A program made the translations under genes and the position numbers. From Siphonodentalium dalli (taxonomy: Eukaryota; Mollusca; Scaphopoda; Gadilida; Siphonodentaliidae), in contig CP136068.1 of NCBI GenBank assembly GCA_032622095.1, positions 10,209,729 through 10,273,728 on the forward strand: 64,000 nucleotides of DNA, written 5' to 3'. A model generated the notes under the pieces. The model did no database searches. It was not told where the DNA came from and saw only the letters and a list, made by a program, of their open reading frames with translations. This document shows positions 53,331-64,000 of the stretch, one piece after another. The stretch's first letter is position 1. Each line of letters starts with the position of its first letter.

Positions 53331-56312
53331 CCCGGCCTCTTAATTATATCATTATGGTAGAACGGCGTGTTGTCAATTTATTAACCACAACCGAAGCTTG
53401 TTAGCTTAATATATTATCATTCGTGAAATCAATAGGTCTACATTCAATACGTTACAAGCTAAACAATACATTTTGTTATATCTGCATACCTTTCGGTATA
53501 ATTGCGTTATTCCGCTCTCAGTCGACGGATTCTCATAATGTGACCAACAAAATAAAGGGACATTAACAACCCCAGCCGTAAAATGGTTTACCCATCAAAC
53601 ATTTGAATGTTTGTTTTCTAAAAACGCGAGGATTCAAACTGTCCAAACTGAACTCCATGCGTTCATTTAAAGTTGTATAAATAGTGGGAAAGACAGACAA
53701 TCCTAAATATAAATAATAAACCGCGCATTCAACGTGGTCATGGGTTTTTGACCGCGGTAAAAATCCAGCAAAATCCGCATAACCCCTTCGGGGTTTATGC
53801 AGTTTGCTGATTTTTTCTCGCGGCCAAAATCTCATGACCACATTGAAACCGCCGCTCCTTTCTTATATATATAATCATCCCATTTGAACTGTGAAACTGT
53901 TATGACGCCCGAATATTTTGATAGTGTATTATACAAAACCAGAAGAAGTGATTTGTGAATATTTTTACTGTAAGTAAAATCTAAATCAGAGGTAAATTTG
54001 TCATTCTGCTAACAACACGAACATACGTTTACAATTATAAATAACAAGTATTATGTGTAGTCATTCTGGCGCACACAACAGCGATATCCAACTGAATACA
54101 TCCATCCTTCAACTAGAAACGTCTAGTTCTAGAAAATATAATTGTAACCCCGGTTGGCTTCTGATTGTCCAGATATTACACCACGTTGTCCAAAATAGGT
54201 ATATTCCAATCCATCCCAATTCTTTGACAATTTGTACGTTCGTAATTTCAGCCTAAATGTTTGACTGAAAGTAGTACATTACATAAGTATGATCAGATTA
54301 GCACATGCTTCCATCTATGTTGTGGTGGACACCCCCTCACCAAACGGAATATATATTTTAATAAGACTGGCATTAGTTTGGATAGACACAGTATGTACAA
54401 TATAGTGGCATTAAAATAATGTTTTTTTCCCCACAAAATGAATGGTTGTAATGCGTAAGAACAAAGATCTCCAAATTGCGAAATCGAATTTCACTCACTC
54501 ACCGCAGATACACCCAGCACCCAAAATATGTATTGATTAACTTTGTACATGCGAAGTTGTTATGAATTTAGCACACCGATATACTCTCATCATACCGGTG
54601 CTTAATCCTTGGTACGATATGAATAATGGTACAGTCAATTGCAAATCGTTTACAGACCTACTGGCACCTGTAAACAATCTACAATAACCAATCGATGATC
54701 TTTGTGAAATTTATAGTGATTTTGTCAGCTTATCGATTATAATACCGGCGCAGGGTAGTGAGTTATTTTCTTCTACGGTTTCGGTGTTTCACCCGTCACC
54801 AAATCTGAGGAATAAATATCCCAAACACTCGTATGACATCGGTCCACTTGTAATCTTGACGTGGACACCCCTCCCTCAAATAAAAAAGTAACAACATATT
54901 CGGACACAGGGACGTGTCCATGGCACGTCCACATTTATGTTTTCAACTGTACCCATTGAACAAGACCAACCTCCCAGTGTTGCGAAATTTAATTATTACC
55001 CACCACACATTCGGTTAGAAGTTTCCCGTTGGCACCTGAATGTTTCCATCTGATATCGGCAGTGCTTTGGATAAACTTTGGCGCAAACCCTGTTCATAGG
55101 GTACCCCGAATATATAAGAGATATATTGGCCTAACAATAGTTACCTTCACCTTGTAAGCCAGTGCATTCTCATATATATGCGAGGCTCCCTAATGGAGAC
55201 CCGTATATATATATATGAAAAGGCATTGGCACATGGTCTTTAATGCTGCACTCGCGCAACTCCATCCACGAACGGGTTAAGTGCGCGCATATACTAGTAA
55301 AACGATAATTCATAGCCGCAATATTGGGCAATATTGGGCTGTGATGGTATCATATCCATACTACAGACAAATTTCTTAAACAAAATGTCCTTGATATCAG
55401 CTATTTGAATGTATCAACTGACTACAACATCGATGTCAGTGGTTGCATATAATTTCCTAAAATGTGATCCGTGCGGCACCGAACTTGTGGAGTATTAATA
55501 ATTCGGACTATTTGGTCTTCATAATAAAGGTAATTAACCATAGAACCACACCAGAGCAATCGATATTGTCCAAAGGCGTGTAACATAACTAATTCAAAGT
55601 TCTGGGATCTACCTTATTACAATAGACTATGTAAAGCGAGTTTGATGCAACTTAAGCACCGGTGCTACAGATGAGATCTGATTGATATTTACAAGATAGG
55701 AAATTGACGGTATAATCTAAACAATTAGCAATTCTTTAATGTGCCCTCTATTGTGCAATGAGTGGCCATTCAGCTAAATTTCAACAACAATGTATTTCTA
55801 AGGACATTCGGGATTACTTTCTCTCACAGAGAGTCGTATCCTAGTGGAATGCTTTTCCTGAAAATGTCGTTGAAGCGAACACCTTAAAATAGTGAAACTG
55901 TAGTCAAGTTGCAATGAATATTATGGAACAATGAATTTACTCACATAAATATAATATCAGGAACATGTCAACATCATAAAGCACAGTTTATCGAATTGAA
56001 GAGTTAATTTTTAGTTCAAATTGTTGCTGTCGTGGATCGAGGGTTTCTGAGTTCGTCATCGGTGATTCTCGCCGACGTTTCCCGGAATTGGCCGAATCGT
56101 ATTCGTTCCAGATGCGATGATTGGCTCTCCCGCAGTTGTTTATTGGGGTCAAATGTGATGCATTTTGACCGCCTTCAGACGAGGTCATTCGGTGTTTATT
56201 TATAGAGTCCACGACACAGAATTACAATACATAAATTCACCACACAACGAACAGTTTGATAATCTGAACTGGAATTAACGTTATGCACATGACTAATTAC
56301 AAAATGAACAAT
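53331..56312. repeat. Rest of the intron; hairpin at 53721-53853
   Basis: The hairpin has arms CCGCGCATTCAACGTGGTCA...AATCCAGCAAAATCCGCATA and their inverse. Its apex is CCCCTTCGGGG at 53781-53791, with about 60 bp per arm. The remainder has no supported ORF; the minus-strand frame at 55988-56212 has no recognised family. Confidence 0.5.
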
Positions 56313-56705
56313 AGAGACCTTTCGCAAAAATCACTATTACGATTACGGATAGGATATATTGTCCTAGTAAAATTGACACCATCGCAAACTACATACGATG
56401 GCTAATTGGTTAGAGGGCATATGCCCCACTATATTCAGTTAAACATATATCTGATGGAAAAAAGTAACGTGTGTCTCTTTCAGATCCCATGTTCTTATAC
56501 GTGTGTAACACACCACACCGATAATGGTAGAGCGTCCCAAAGCAGGACCAGTGGCACATTCTTGACACATCTGCACATAATTAAACTGCATGGTTTATAT
56601 TTCGTCTTACATAAGAACACGCGGACGTACATATCGATTTTGACCGTATACTGGCACGATATTTCCATATCCGTAATCGTATTCGTGATTTTGCGAAAGG
56701 TCTCT
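56313..56705. mobile_element. MITE with AGAGACCTTTCGC termini and AAT target duplication
   Basis: AGAGACCTTTCGCAAAAATC, then ACGATTACGGATA, at the left is repeated in inverse at 56660-56705. AAT flanks both ends (56310-56312, 56706-56708), consistent with a 3-bp target duplication as in PIF/Harbinger-type elements. The 129-codon frame at 56406-56795 runs across its end and is not a gene. Confidence 0.75.
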
Positions 56706-56905
56706 AATATTGATCAGGATAGAAGTCATTGCGGCTTATTCCCTAAACTGGCGCTGACGGTGGATATACAGAGTTTTCACTTCTCACGCCGTTAGCACCA
56801 TTTTGTAAGAATTGTTTGCGTTCCATTTTTGGCGCATTGTATCGAATTGCTTGCAAATAAATTCGAATGTTTAAATGTGGACTTACTGTGCCGTGTCTGT
56901 TGTAG

Positions 56906-57558
56906 ACTGTCTATCTTGGTACAACGCGGGTATGACGACAGATGGCGTGTATATCATCAGCCCCGGCGGTTCGTCTGAGGTGAAGGCCGTCTGCGACATG
57001 ACGACAGACGGCGGAGGGTGGACGGTGTTCCAGCAACGGCGAGATGGATCAGTCGACTTCTTCCAAAATTGGGTTGAGTATGTTAGCGGATTCGGCGATG
57101 TGTCAAATGAAGGCGATCATTGGCTAGGTCTGGAAAGCATGCATAGACTGACACACAGTGGAAACTCGGAACTCTATGTGAAAATGCGAGCACCAAGCGG
57201 TGTCGATCGGCATGCGAAATATTCCAGCTTCAGCTTAGGAGGCGACGTGAGCGACTACATCGTCTACATCAGCGGCTACAGCGACAATTCAGTAGCAGGG
57301 GATTTTATGACATATAACAACGGCAAGCCGTTTAGTACGCCCGACAACGACAACACCAGGCCAGGATGTTCATTTGGGCTCTGCACGACACATCGCCATG
57401 GATGTTGGTGGTACGACTGTTGTACACTCGTTAATTTCAACGGACGCTACCTGAACAGAACAGCTACCGGCGACAATACAGGGATGTATTGGTGGGGAGA
57501 TGGCGGTGACTGGGTCTCCAATATGCACACAACCATGATGGTTCGCCGACAGGTGTAA
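56906..57558 (+). CDS. Fibrinogen-related domain (FReD), exon 2 of the PAN-FReD gene
   Basis: The exon encodes a complete fibrinogen C-terminal globular domain of about 217 residues. Landmarks in order: DCLSWYNAG, GVYIISPGG, CDMTTDGGGWTVFQQRRDGS (family signature), NWVEYVSGFGD, WLGLESMHRLT, YIVYISGYSD, FSTPDNDNTRPGC (calcium-loop region), CWWYDCCTLVNFNGRYL (the WWYxxC and NGxY signature). It ends at MMVRRQV just before a TAA. Extra cysteines in the WWY region (HGCWWYDCC) are unusual. In molluscs such secreted FReD lectins act in recognition and immunity, often next to other extracellular modules; that role is inferred. The apparent start at 56875 lies in the intron; the acceptor TTGTAG at 56900-56905 sets the true exon start. 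Confidence 0.9.
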
Positions 57559-58480
57559 ATCTACACATGGGATATACGACATCGTGGCGACAGGGGAAGG
57601 GTTTGGCAGCATGGCCAAAAGTGTCAACGTGTGGGACTTTATACCTGGCTTGAGCATTATTTGGAACATATATTGAAATTCATGTTCTCATTGTCTGATT
57701 TTCCAATCAGTAATTAATGCGAAATGTGTCGCTTTAAGACTACCATTACTCGAATATCCAATAGATTTCATAACAGTAGGTTTTAGAAATGTAAAACGCA
57801 AATAATATGCGTTGATAACACTGTCCATAATGATGTAAGTCACCAATAACACTTGTTTACCCCAAAAGGGAGTTACGATAATGAATATACAAACTTAGTC
57901 GTAAGTCTCTTCGTGATGTCTGAAACATCTCTATTGTTACAATGACGTGTCGCGACTCAGATGAAGCGAGATAACGTTGATCTACGAGAATCAGGAACGA
58001 TAACTGTTGTTTTAGCTTTGTTTTTGTGAGCATACTTGTAGTATCGTGTGACGGCTGGTTTGTTCTTGTATCTGTGTATCCATGATACTAGGCAGGACGT
58101 TTGCTAGATTGTCACCCTTGTTTGTTTAAACATATTTATTCGCCATATATGCCTATAATATATACAATCGGCGACGGGAGTGAAAAACAAGTTCGGGCCA
58201 CATATATGCTACTTCTCTCCCGATCACCAGACACTCAAGTGAAAAAAATGAACATGGCATTGCATAATTACATATGGTATTAAAGTGTATAATGGTATAG
58301 GTTGTTGTTGCTAGTCTCTCCCAACTTGTTCGAATTCATATAGTTCGAAAGTATCTAGTTGCTTTAAAGTGTAGTTTGCTCATCCACCCTTAACCCTTTA
58401 CCCAACAAACCAGCCAAAAACGGCCAAATAAAGCTGCAACAGCCTAAATTATCTTGGGTCTGTCTCAATAAAACCATACA
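57559..58480 (+). other. 3' UTR and downstream region of the PAN-FReD gene
   Basis: AATAAA-type signals occur at about 58425 (CCAAATAAAGC) and 58465 (CTCAATAAAACC). Nothing else coding. Confidence 0.4.
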
Positions 58481-61400
58481 AATAAAGTAAAGTTTTTACT
58501 GAATAAATATTGAATCGTAGTAGCTTATTCAGCAAGTCTACTCTTGGAATAATATGCAATTGACATTGGGAAAAATAATGAAATGCGTTTTCTTCACCAT
58601 CGCCGCATCTACAGGCTTTGGACACCGTAATATAATTTAAGTATTTATCTGAATGGAGTCGACAATGTAAGATATTGTTGAGTGGTCGTAACTATTTGCT
58701 ATGATGTTTATGCATCCTGCTGATCGGCTATGCTGCTGGTACGCGAAAGCGATACTGTTAAGTGAAAAATCGCCAGGATACGCAGCATCATATACATATA
58801 CAGTAGCAGTAGCACTACTGGATCAACTATCGCTAAAACCGACTGAAAACAAATTAAGGAATCATTGTCTGTAACCTATTAAAAATAACACATTAAAACT
58901 GCATTTTTTATGCCACATTTAACGAAATTACAAATTTCACTAAAATTATGTCCTTAGTGTGTTTCCAATACAGTCATATTGCCATTAATTGTTTAATGAT
59001 CTTATTAATGATATTGTGATGTCTCACTCGAATCTCCGTCGCCCTTTCAAATATTTACCATACGGAGACTCGTGATCGGAAGTTGAACATAATATGAGGA
59101 TATGTTTTATTTTGAAGTAAACATGGTTCAACTCCCATTTTATTGATAATGTACATGTTATGTATGTTCAACCACTGATATATACCTCGATATTGAACCA
59201 CCGAATATGTCTCTGTCATAACTTAATGTCTCATTTCTAGACAATAATGTAACAGTGAACGCGAAGTGATGCTGAAACCTATTTGAAAGTTCACATGGCC
59301 ACGATCAGTGTGAAGGAATCTGAACTGACAAAATCGTGGACAGTGATTGATTGCCTGATATGCACGTTCTTGTCCAAGTATGCACAGTAGTCCAACTACC
59401 CACGGCAGAACACTCTACACAAATTGATTATTGAATCGCAGTCGTCTGTATATGTATACATATGTTATGTCAAGCATGACAGTTCCAAATTTTGAACAGT
59501 TTGACCGAGGGTATGTTGACACACTTGCAAGTTTACGCGGCATATGTTGCAGGCATTTTATCATAGAAAACCTATGCTGCCCAAATATGAACGGAGTTAG
59601 CATATAAAATGCATATCTACCAAGCTAACTACATGAGAAGTAAAAACTAAGCAGTTCCTGTAAATAGCATGCAATTATTTCGCAGGGTTTCAATCAAAAT
59701 GTTATTTTAAAGCAATGTGTTAACAGCACCGTTACATATGGAACTACGGAAATTGTACTCCTCGTGCATATTTTGTATGCAAGTTGTCGTGCATAGCATG
59801 TTACCACAGGGTTGGCTATGAGATAATACCTGCAATAAATGCTGCGTGCTGCATCGAGATTGACATGTTGGTGTCGCCAAACCTGAACAACTGGATGTGG
59901 TTTATCTCCGCAGTGTATAGTGGTACCTGTAGTTTGTAGGCGTTAGACATGGACCACGGGACTTTGGTGTTACACGGATGTCTCAACCCCTAATTTGCTC
60001 GCAATTTTCAACGGCTGGAAACGTTCATGCGTCAACCAATGGGATTTGAAAAGTTCAGAAGGACCATATTGGTTGCGATTGTCCCGATAGTTTAAGTTTG
60101 ATTTTCAGACGAAGGCCCACATATTGTCTGAAATCGCCGTGAGTTGGATATTTTCCACCAACTCCTCATTGATAAATGAACATATCTTCCCTCAGATGAA
60201 TCAATATATCTCCCATTTAAATGGTGATATCCACTATTTGAAAATAGTAAGCCATATAATTGTGTAGCCTATAGAGCGGTTTGCGATCAAGTGTGGGTAC
60301 CCACTATAATTTCGGGTGTCAAAGTCGCGGGTCGATCCTGTGAAGAGATATCGCCATACCGGATTTGGGATGTCAAAGATGCGGATGATATACTTCGCAT
60401 TTTGACCATTTCTGCTTGAACATATCCCTATTATCACTCGGACAGGCCGGCACATGGACCATCTTTAGGGTGAGGGTGCACACGCAAGGGACGAAAACGT
60501 GTATGTTTATTTGTGTTTTATGTGCTAATGTCATATTAATAGTATAGGATATCCTGTGTTATTCGAAAGATTAGACCCGGAACTGTAAAACGAATGGAAA
60601 CATTAAATCAGTGTAAATCACGAGTTAGAAGGGACGTGGCTTAAGGGTCCCTGTAATAATAATTATGGAACTGAACAAGCCTAAAACTAAGTCTGCGAAC
60701 AATACGAGTTGAAAGCCACGGCGACGCTGAACATCCATAACTCTGAAATGCATGCTCAGGCGGAGTCCGCTGATAAGATAAGATTCATTTCGGTTAAACA
60801 TACATATCAATTACAGTATATGCAACATATATGGTAATAGTAATGGCTTACGTAAATATTATGCCCACTGCATGCTGTCCTAGAGCCAAATTAGAACAAT
60901 TATAAACTATGGCTTAATGTACATGTGTACACACCAATAATGACGGTATAATCGTGTTTTAAAATGAAGTGTATATTACCAATAGCAGTAATATATAGTA
61001 TGTATATATAGTATGTATATCGCCATAAGGTAAATCGATAGCCAAAGGACGATTCTGGGTTCTTACATGTAATTACTTTAAATGGTGTATTGGCATGCGC
61101 ATTGTATATACGTTACCCCATTCATATCCGAATGCCAGCCACTCCACCCCATGTACCAAACTCCACCCAACCAAAGCGCAATTACGAACGAATACCCCCA
61201 GTCGGGCGCCCCAACCAACATACACGTGCGTTCATACAGCGAAATGGACGAGGGAAAAGCCACATGTACAACACAACACACCCAACTCACACCTCACACC
61301 CACCCAATATGCACGTGTACACAATTTCTTATCTATATTGTATACATGTGCCACGATAATATATGTAGTACGTGTATGTATTGTGTATTACTATTTATAC

Positions 61401-62807
61401 TGTGTCATACCGAACACGTCCGGCGGTTGGAGAATCAATTTGGAGTCTGATTTTGTTTACACGCGTGATGTTGTAGCTTGGTAAGCCCATGCTGACCACA
61501 TGTGCTACACAGTCATAATAAAGGGGCGACAGGCCCATCAACAACCAGATGAGAAGGCACACAAGTGTGCCACATATAATACATTGTGATCATATGTGTA
61601 TGGATATTTAGGGTTAAATTAGAATCTTCACAATATTATCTGATGACTCTTGAAGAAGCCATACACTGTATAATTTGTAGCTATACGATATATGTATAAT
61701 CGATCAGATGATTCTGTTTCATTTTCATTTAACGTTCTATTCGATCGGGAACGCATGTATACGAACGACAACATGCACGTGCGTGTGATCCAGGCATCAC
61801 GATATCATTGAGTCACTTTACATTGAATGGATACAGGTTTTCATGTGCGTACATACTAAATCCATAAAAAATTACATTCATTGTTGTAAATTGCATGCAA
61901 CGCAGATCGATGTGCTCACTCTTTGATTGTTCATGCCATGGCGGCTGGCCTTGAACTTAAAGTGGAGAAAACGTGGGGACACACTCTAAAGAGTATGCCG
62001 AGTCCGGCTCTAATTAAAAGGTGAATACTGGGTGTTATGTCGCGTTTTCTTCGTTTTTTCTCAATGGATGTGAATGCAGTTTAGTATGTGTGTCCGGGTT
62101 GGGACATGGAATACATTAACATTTTTTGTTGTTTTTAAATTTATATATTTCGCATTTCTCGCCTAGCAGGTTTCTTTATAATTGAGAGTGCTAATCCCAT
62201 ACCGTGCCACGGTAATGTTTCATCGAATGCCATGTTATCAGATGAGAAAAGCTGTAACTAATCCTCGATTATAACCTATTATGTTATTGAGTCGGAGTCT
62301 GAGAGTGAGATAAAAAATAAATGATCGGCAATCTGCATATGTACAGTCATCTCCCTTCGCAAACCGACCGGAAGTCACGTGTTAATTTCGCAAAACAAAA
62401 CGTACAGGCAACCAGAATTTGGCTCATCGCTACATAAAATATAGATTTCTGAATTTCTGAACTGCGTTCTATTCTCGTTATCCACAGTACCCCAATAACG
62501 AAATTTGATATGTATAATTGTAACCATAATGTGTCAACATACATCGCTAAGCGTGTGGTACATGTCAGTCGTTAAGTCTGAATATAATTATCAGAATATC
62601 TTTTCAATGCTTTGACATTTTCCAATGTTTACCGTAAAGTTAGATTGCTGGCAGGTTATTTTCCTCATCGTCATTGCCTGGCGTCTCTCACATTATTTCA
62701 CCCAATTACGTCTGCAATTACTGCCATTACTTTTTGTTGTCACCATATGACCTCTCAAACCAGCCAGTTCTCCTAAAACCCCGCACATTGTCTGCATATA
62801 AAGAATT
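58481..62807. other. Gene-free AT-rich stretch
   Basis: Only short frames, none with a recognised family. The C-rich block around 61100-61320 (CACCCAACTCACACCTCACA) keeps three frames open by composition. A GTGGGTACCCAC palindrome is at 60292-60303. Confidence 0.45.
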
Positions 62808-63890
62808 TGTTTTAGGTAGATACTCTACTTATAATCGCCTAATTTTTAATCGATAATGTGCTGACAATGAGAGCAGTTTAGTCACATTATTTCGACTCAC
62901 AATGAGGCGATTCTAAGCAGATTATGCGCGGACAATGAGACACGTAAGGAAACACACGAACGTTCAGGTGTACGTTCTTTAAAATGTGTTTCGCTGTTGC
63001 CCGCGCCAAGAAAGGAAATAATGGCTATGACTCTATTATCTGCTTATTTCAGAATCCAATAATCACAGTATGTACCAATTTCACATTTTAGGTCGATTAT
63101 GGCCGTATTTGCGCGAGGATATGTTGCCCAAACTAATCTTGCGCATGGATTATTCTTCGTTTTTAAAAGATATTTAAATATTTAAATCAATCATTGTTTT
63201 AAATCTTGCTACAGTTGTTTTGCGAGCGGAGGGGCGAACTTCGATTGACACGAACTGAGATTTTGAAACAAGTGGAGACTGCTATTGATTAAACATCTAA
63301 TTATTTTTGTTAATTGCTGCGCGTCACTGGGGAACAATTGTTTGGAACACAAATCGAAGATTCCCTCGTTCTAATCAACGATCTGAAGACCACACACGAT
63401 GCAATATGTGTGTGAGCCGTTTAATTATTAAAGGTATGTTTCTCTTTAATCGCCACACTGGACTTCTATTTAATAAATCGAAAGTTTGTTCGTTCACGAC
63501 ATGATGATTGGACTGTCGGAGATCACGTGACTACGTGTACATGATGAATACTCGGAAATACCTCAATCAATGACAACTATAGAAAACAATTGTGCAGCAG
63601 CGATGTGCCCTACCAACTATTGTTTTGTCTTTATAAAGAATATACCTATATATTCAACACATCCTCCTGCGAATACGCATATACTCGACCTATAATGTGA
63701 AATGAGTGCATAATGGCGCGGTCCACAGTGAACACACATGTTAAAGAGTGTACATCTAAACACATAATCTGCACATAATCTGCTTAGAATCGTCTAATTG
63801 TGAGTCGATAATGTGACTAAAAGTCTTTCATTTTCAGCACATTATCGACTAAAAGTGATACTATTCTAAGAAGACAATCTACCTAAAACA
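62808..63890. mobile_element. Non-autonomous element with ~130-bp terminal inverted repeats (1.08 kb)
   Basis: The left end TGTTTTAGGTAGA at 62808-62820 is exactly inverted at 63878-63890. The arms continue with TCGATAATGTGCTGACAATG, TTAGTCACATTATTTCGACT and GGCGATTCTAAGCAGATTAT on the left, and close inverse matches between 63755 and 63870. The interior of about 800 bp has no transposase. Confidence 0.8.
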
Positions 63891-64000
63891 GGGGGAGGGG
63901 TAGTAACAAAATTAGCAGGTAGGTATGCCGTTTTTTTCATCTGGCACTTTCGGGGACCCACCACCCCCAAACCTGCAAAAAATAGTATTTTTTGTTCACT
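63891..64000. other. Window edge, weak similarity to 3190-3250
   Basis: GGGGTAGTAACAAAATTAGC, AGGTAGGTATGCCG resembles GGGGTGGTGTAATAACAAAT, TTGCAGGAAGCTATGCCG. It may be the start of another repeat cut by the window end. Confidence 0.35.

Larger units (their letters stand above)
50176..56905 (+). other. Intron of the PAN-FReD gene (GC-AG, about 6.7 kb)
   Basis: Starts GCAAGT and ends with a pyrimidine-rich tract TGTGCCGTGTCTGTTGTAG. Its content is mobile or repetitive: a 2.2-kb foldback (50653-52852), a 48-bp tandem array (52985-53330), a hairpin (53721-53853) and a MITE (56313-56705). Additional small exons cannot be excluded; the phases agree without them. Confidence 0.6.

Noticed and set aside
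55988-56212. 74-aa minus-strand ORF in the intron
   Set aside because: Plausible composition but no recognised domain, and an apparent TATAAATA word lies inside the coding frame; not enough to call a gene.
56406-56795. 129-aa ORF upstream of the FReD exon
   Set aside because: It spans the end of a MITE with clear terminal repeats and target duplication.
60234-60455. tRNA-like head near 60255-60335
   Set aside because: A GCGGGTCGATCC word resembles a B box, but the A-box spacing and the rest of the cloverleaf do not fit and no body or tail was seen.
61082-61484. Overlapping ORFs in three plus-strand frames
   Set aside because: C/A-rich composition lacks stops in all frames; no family signal or consistent codon use.
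1-64000. CRISPR arrays, operons or bacterial features
   Set aside because: Every repeat array lacks spacer structure, and introns, LINE, SINE and MITE content show eukaryotic nuclear DNA.

Overview
The window reads as AT-rich, repeat-dense nuclear DNA of a marine invertebrate. A mollusc is my best guess, from the very frequent tacatgta words, dispersed 'AAGATGGCTGC' and 'GAGTTACGGCCC' tandem families, and a PAN/apple-fibrinogen-domain gene. This is an inference, not a database match. Gene density is low: I can defend only one host gene with spliced structure. Most of the sequence is transposable-element debris, foldback MITEs and satellites.

Region by region. 1-2.6 kb: repeats and one unrecognised ORF. 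2.6-11.4 kb: a compact virus-like element arranged as a long inverted repeat (arms about 6395-8733 and 9154-11360, 420 bp spacer). The outer part of its left arm, plus flanking DNA and a MITE, is tandemly duplicated upstream (2579-4994). All its genes are intronless and point outward from the centre: a Bcl-2-fold protein, a one-finger C2H2 protein with long Q/N/T tracts, a 43-aa microprotein and a 67-aa acidic-tailed protein. No polymerase, integrase or capsid gene is present, so this looks like an internally deleted terminal fragment of a DNA virus or virus-like transposon, or an integrated palindromic derivative. 11.4-17 kb: MITEs and a ~178-bp tandem array. 17.1-25.5 kb: a four-part nest. 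A tRNA-headed SINE with a GATA tail lies beside a second copy of its body. That copy abuts a small LTR element whose LTR carries a 5S rRNA-derived segment. The LTR is in turn split by a 7.2-kb L1/Tx1-type LINE (ORF1 fragment, endonuclease-RT-zinc knuckle ORF2 with three lesions) flanked by an 11-13 bp target duplication.

25.5-49 kb: a PHD-like zinc-finger fragment, an A/B-alternating ~390-bp higher-order satellite (28.2-30.25 kb, second block at 35.6 kb), several MITEs, a cluster of palindromic CTTAAG-centred motifs, a ~190-205 bp array (36.2-37.0 kb), a ~160-bp satellite inside inverted flanks (38.2-41.8 kb), nested terminal inverted repeats (42.2-44.5 kb), a second 5S-bearing LTR element (44.7-45.1 kb) with a tRNA-Pro-like primer-binding site, and a 21-bp minisatellite (47.8-48.5 kb). 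48.6-49.3 kb: unrecognised low-complexity ORFs that look like part of a mobile-element gene.

49.9-57.6 kb: the one convincing host gene, a secreted PAN/apple plus fibrinogen-related-domain protein of two exons. Its ~6.7-kb intron begins with GC rather than GT and holds a 2.2-kb foldback element, a 48-bp tandem repeat, a strong hairpin and a MITE. 57.6-64 kb: mostly featureless AT-rich DNA, ending in a 1.1-kb element with ~130-bp terminal inverted repeats.

The two observations I rate highest are the palindromic Bcl-2-encoding virus-like element and the 5S-rRNA-bearing LTR elements, which recall the plant Cassandra TRIMs but sit in an animal genome.
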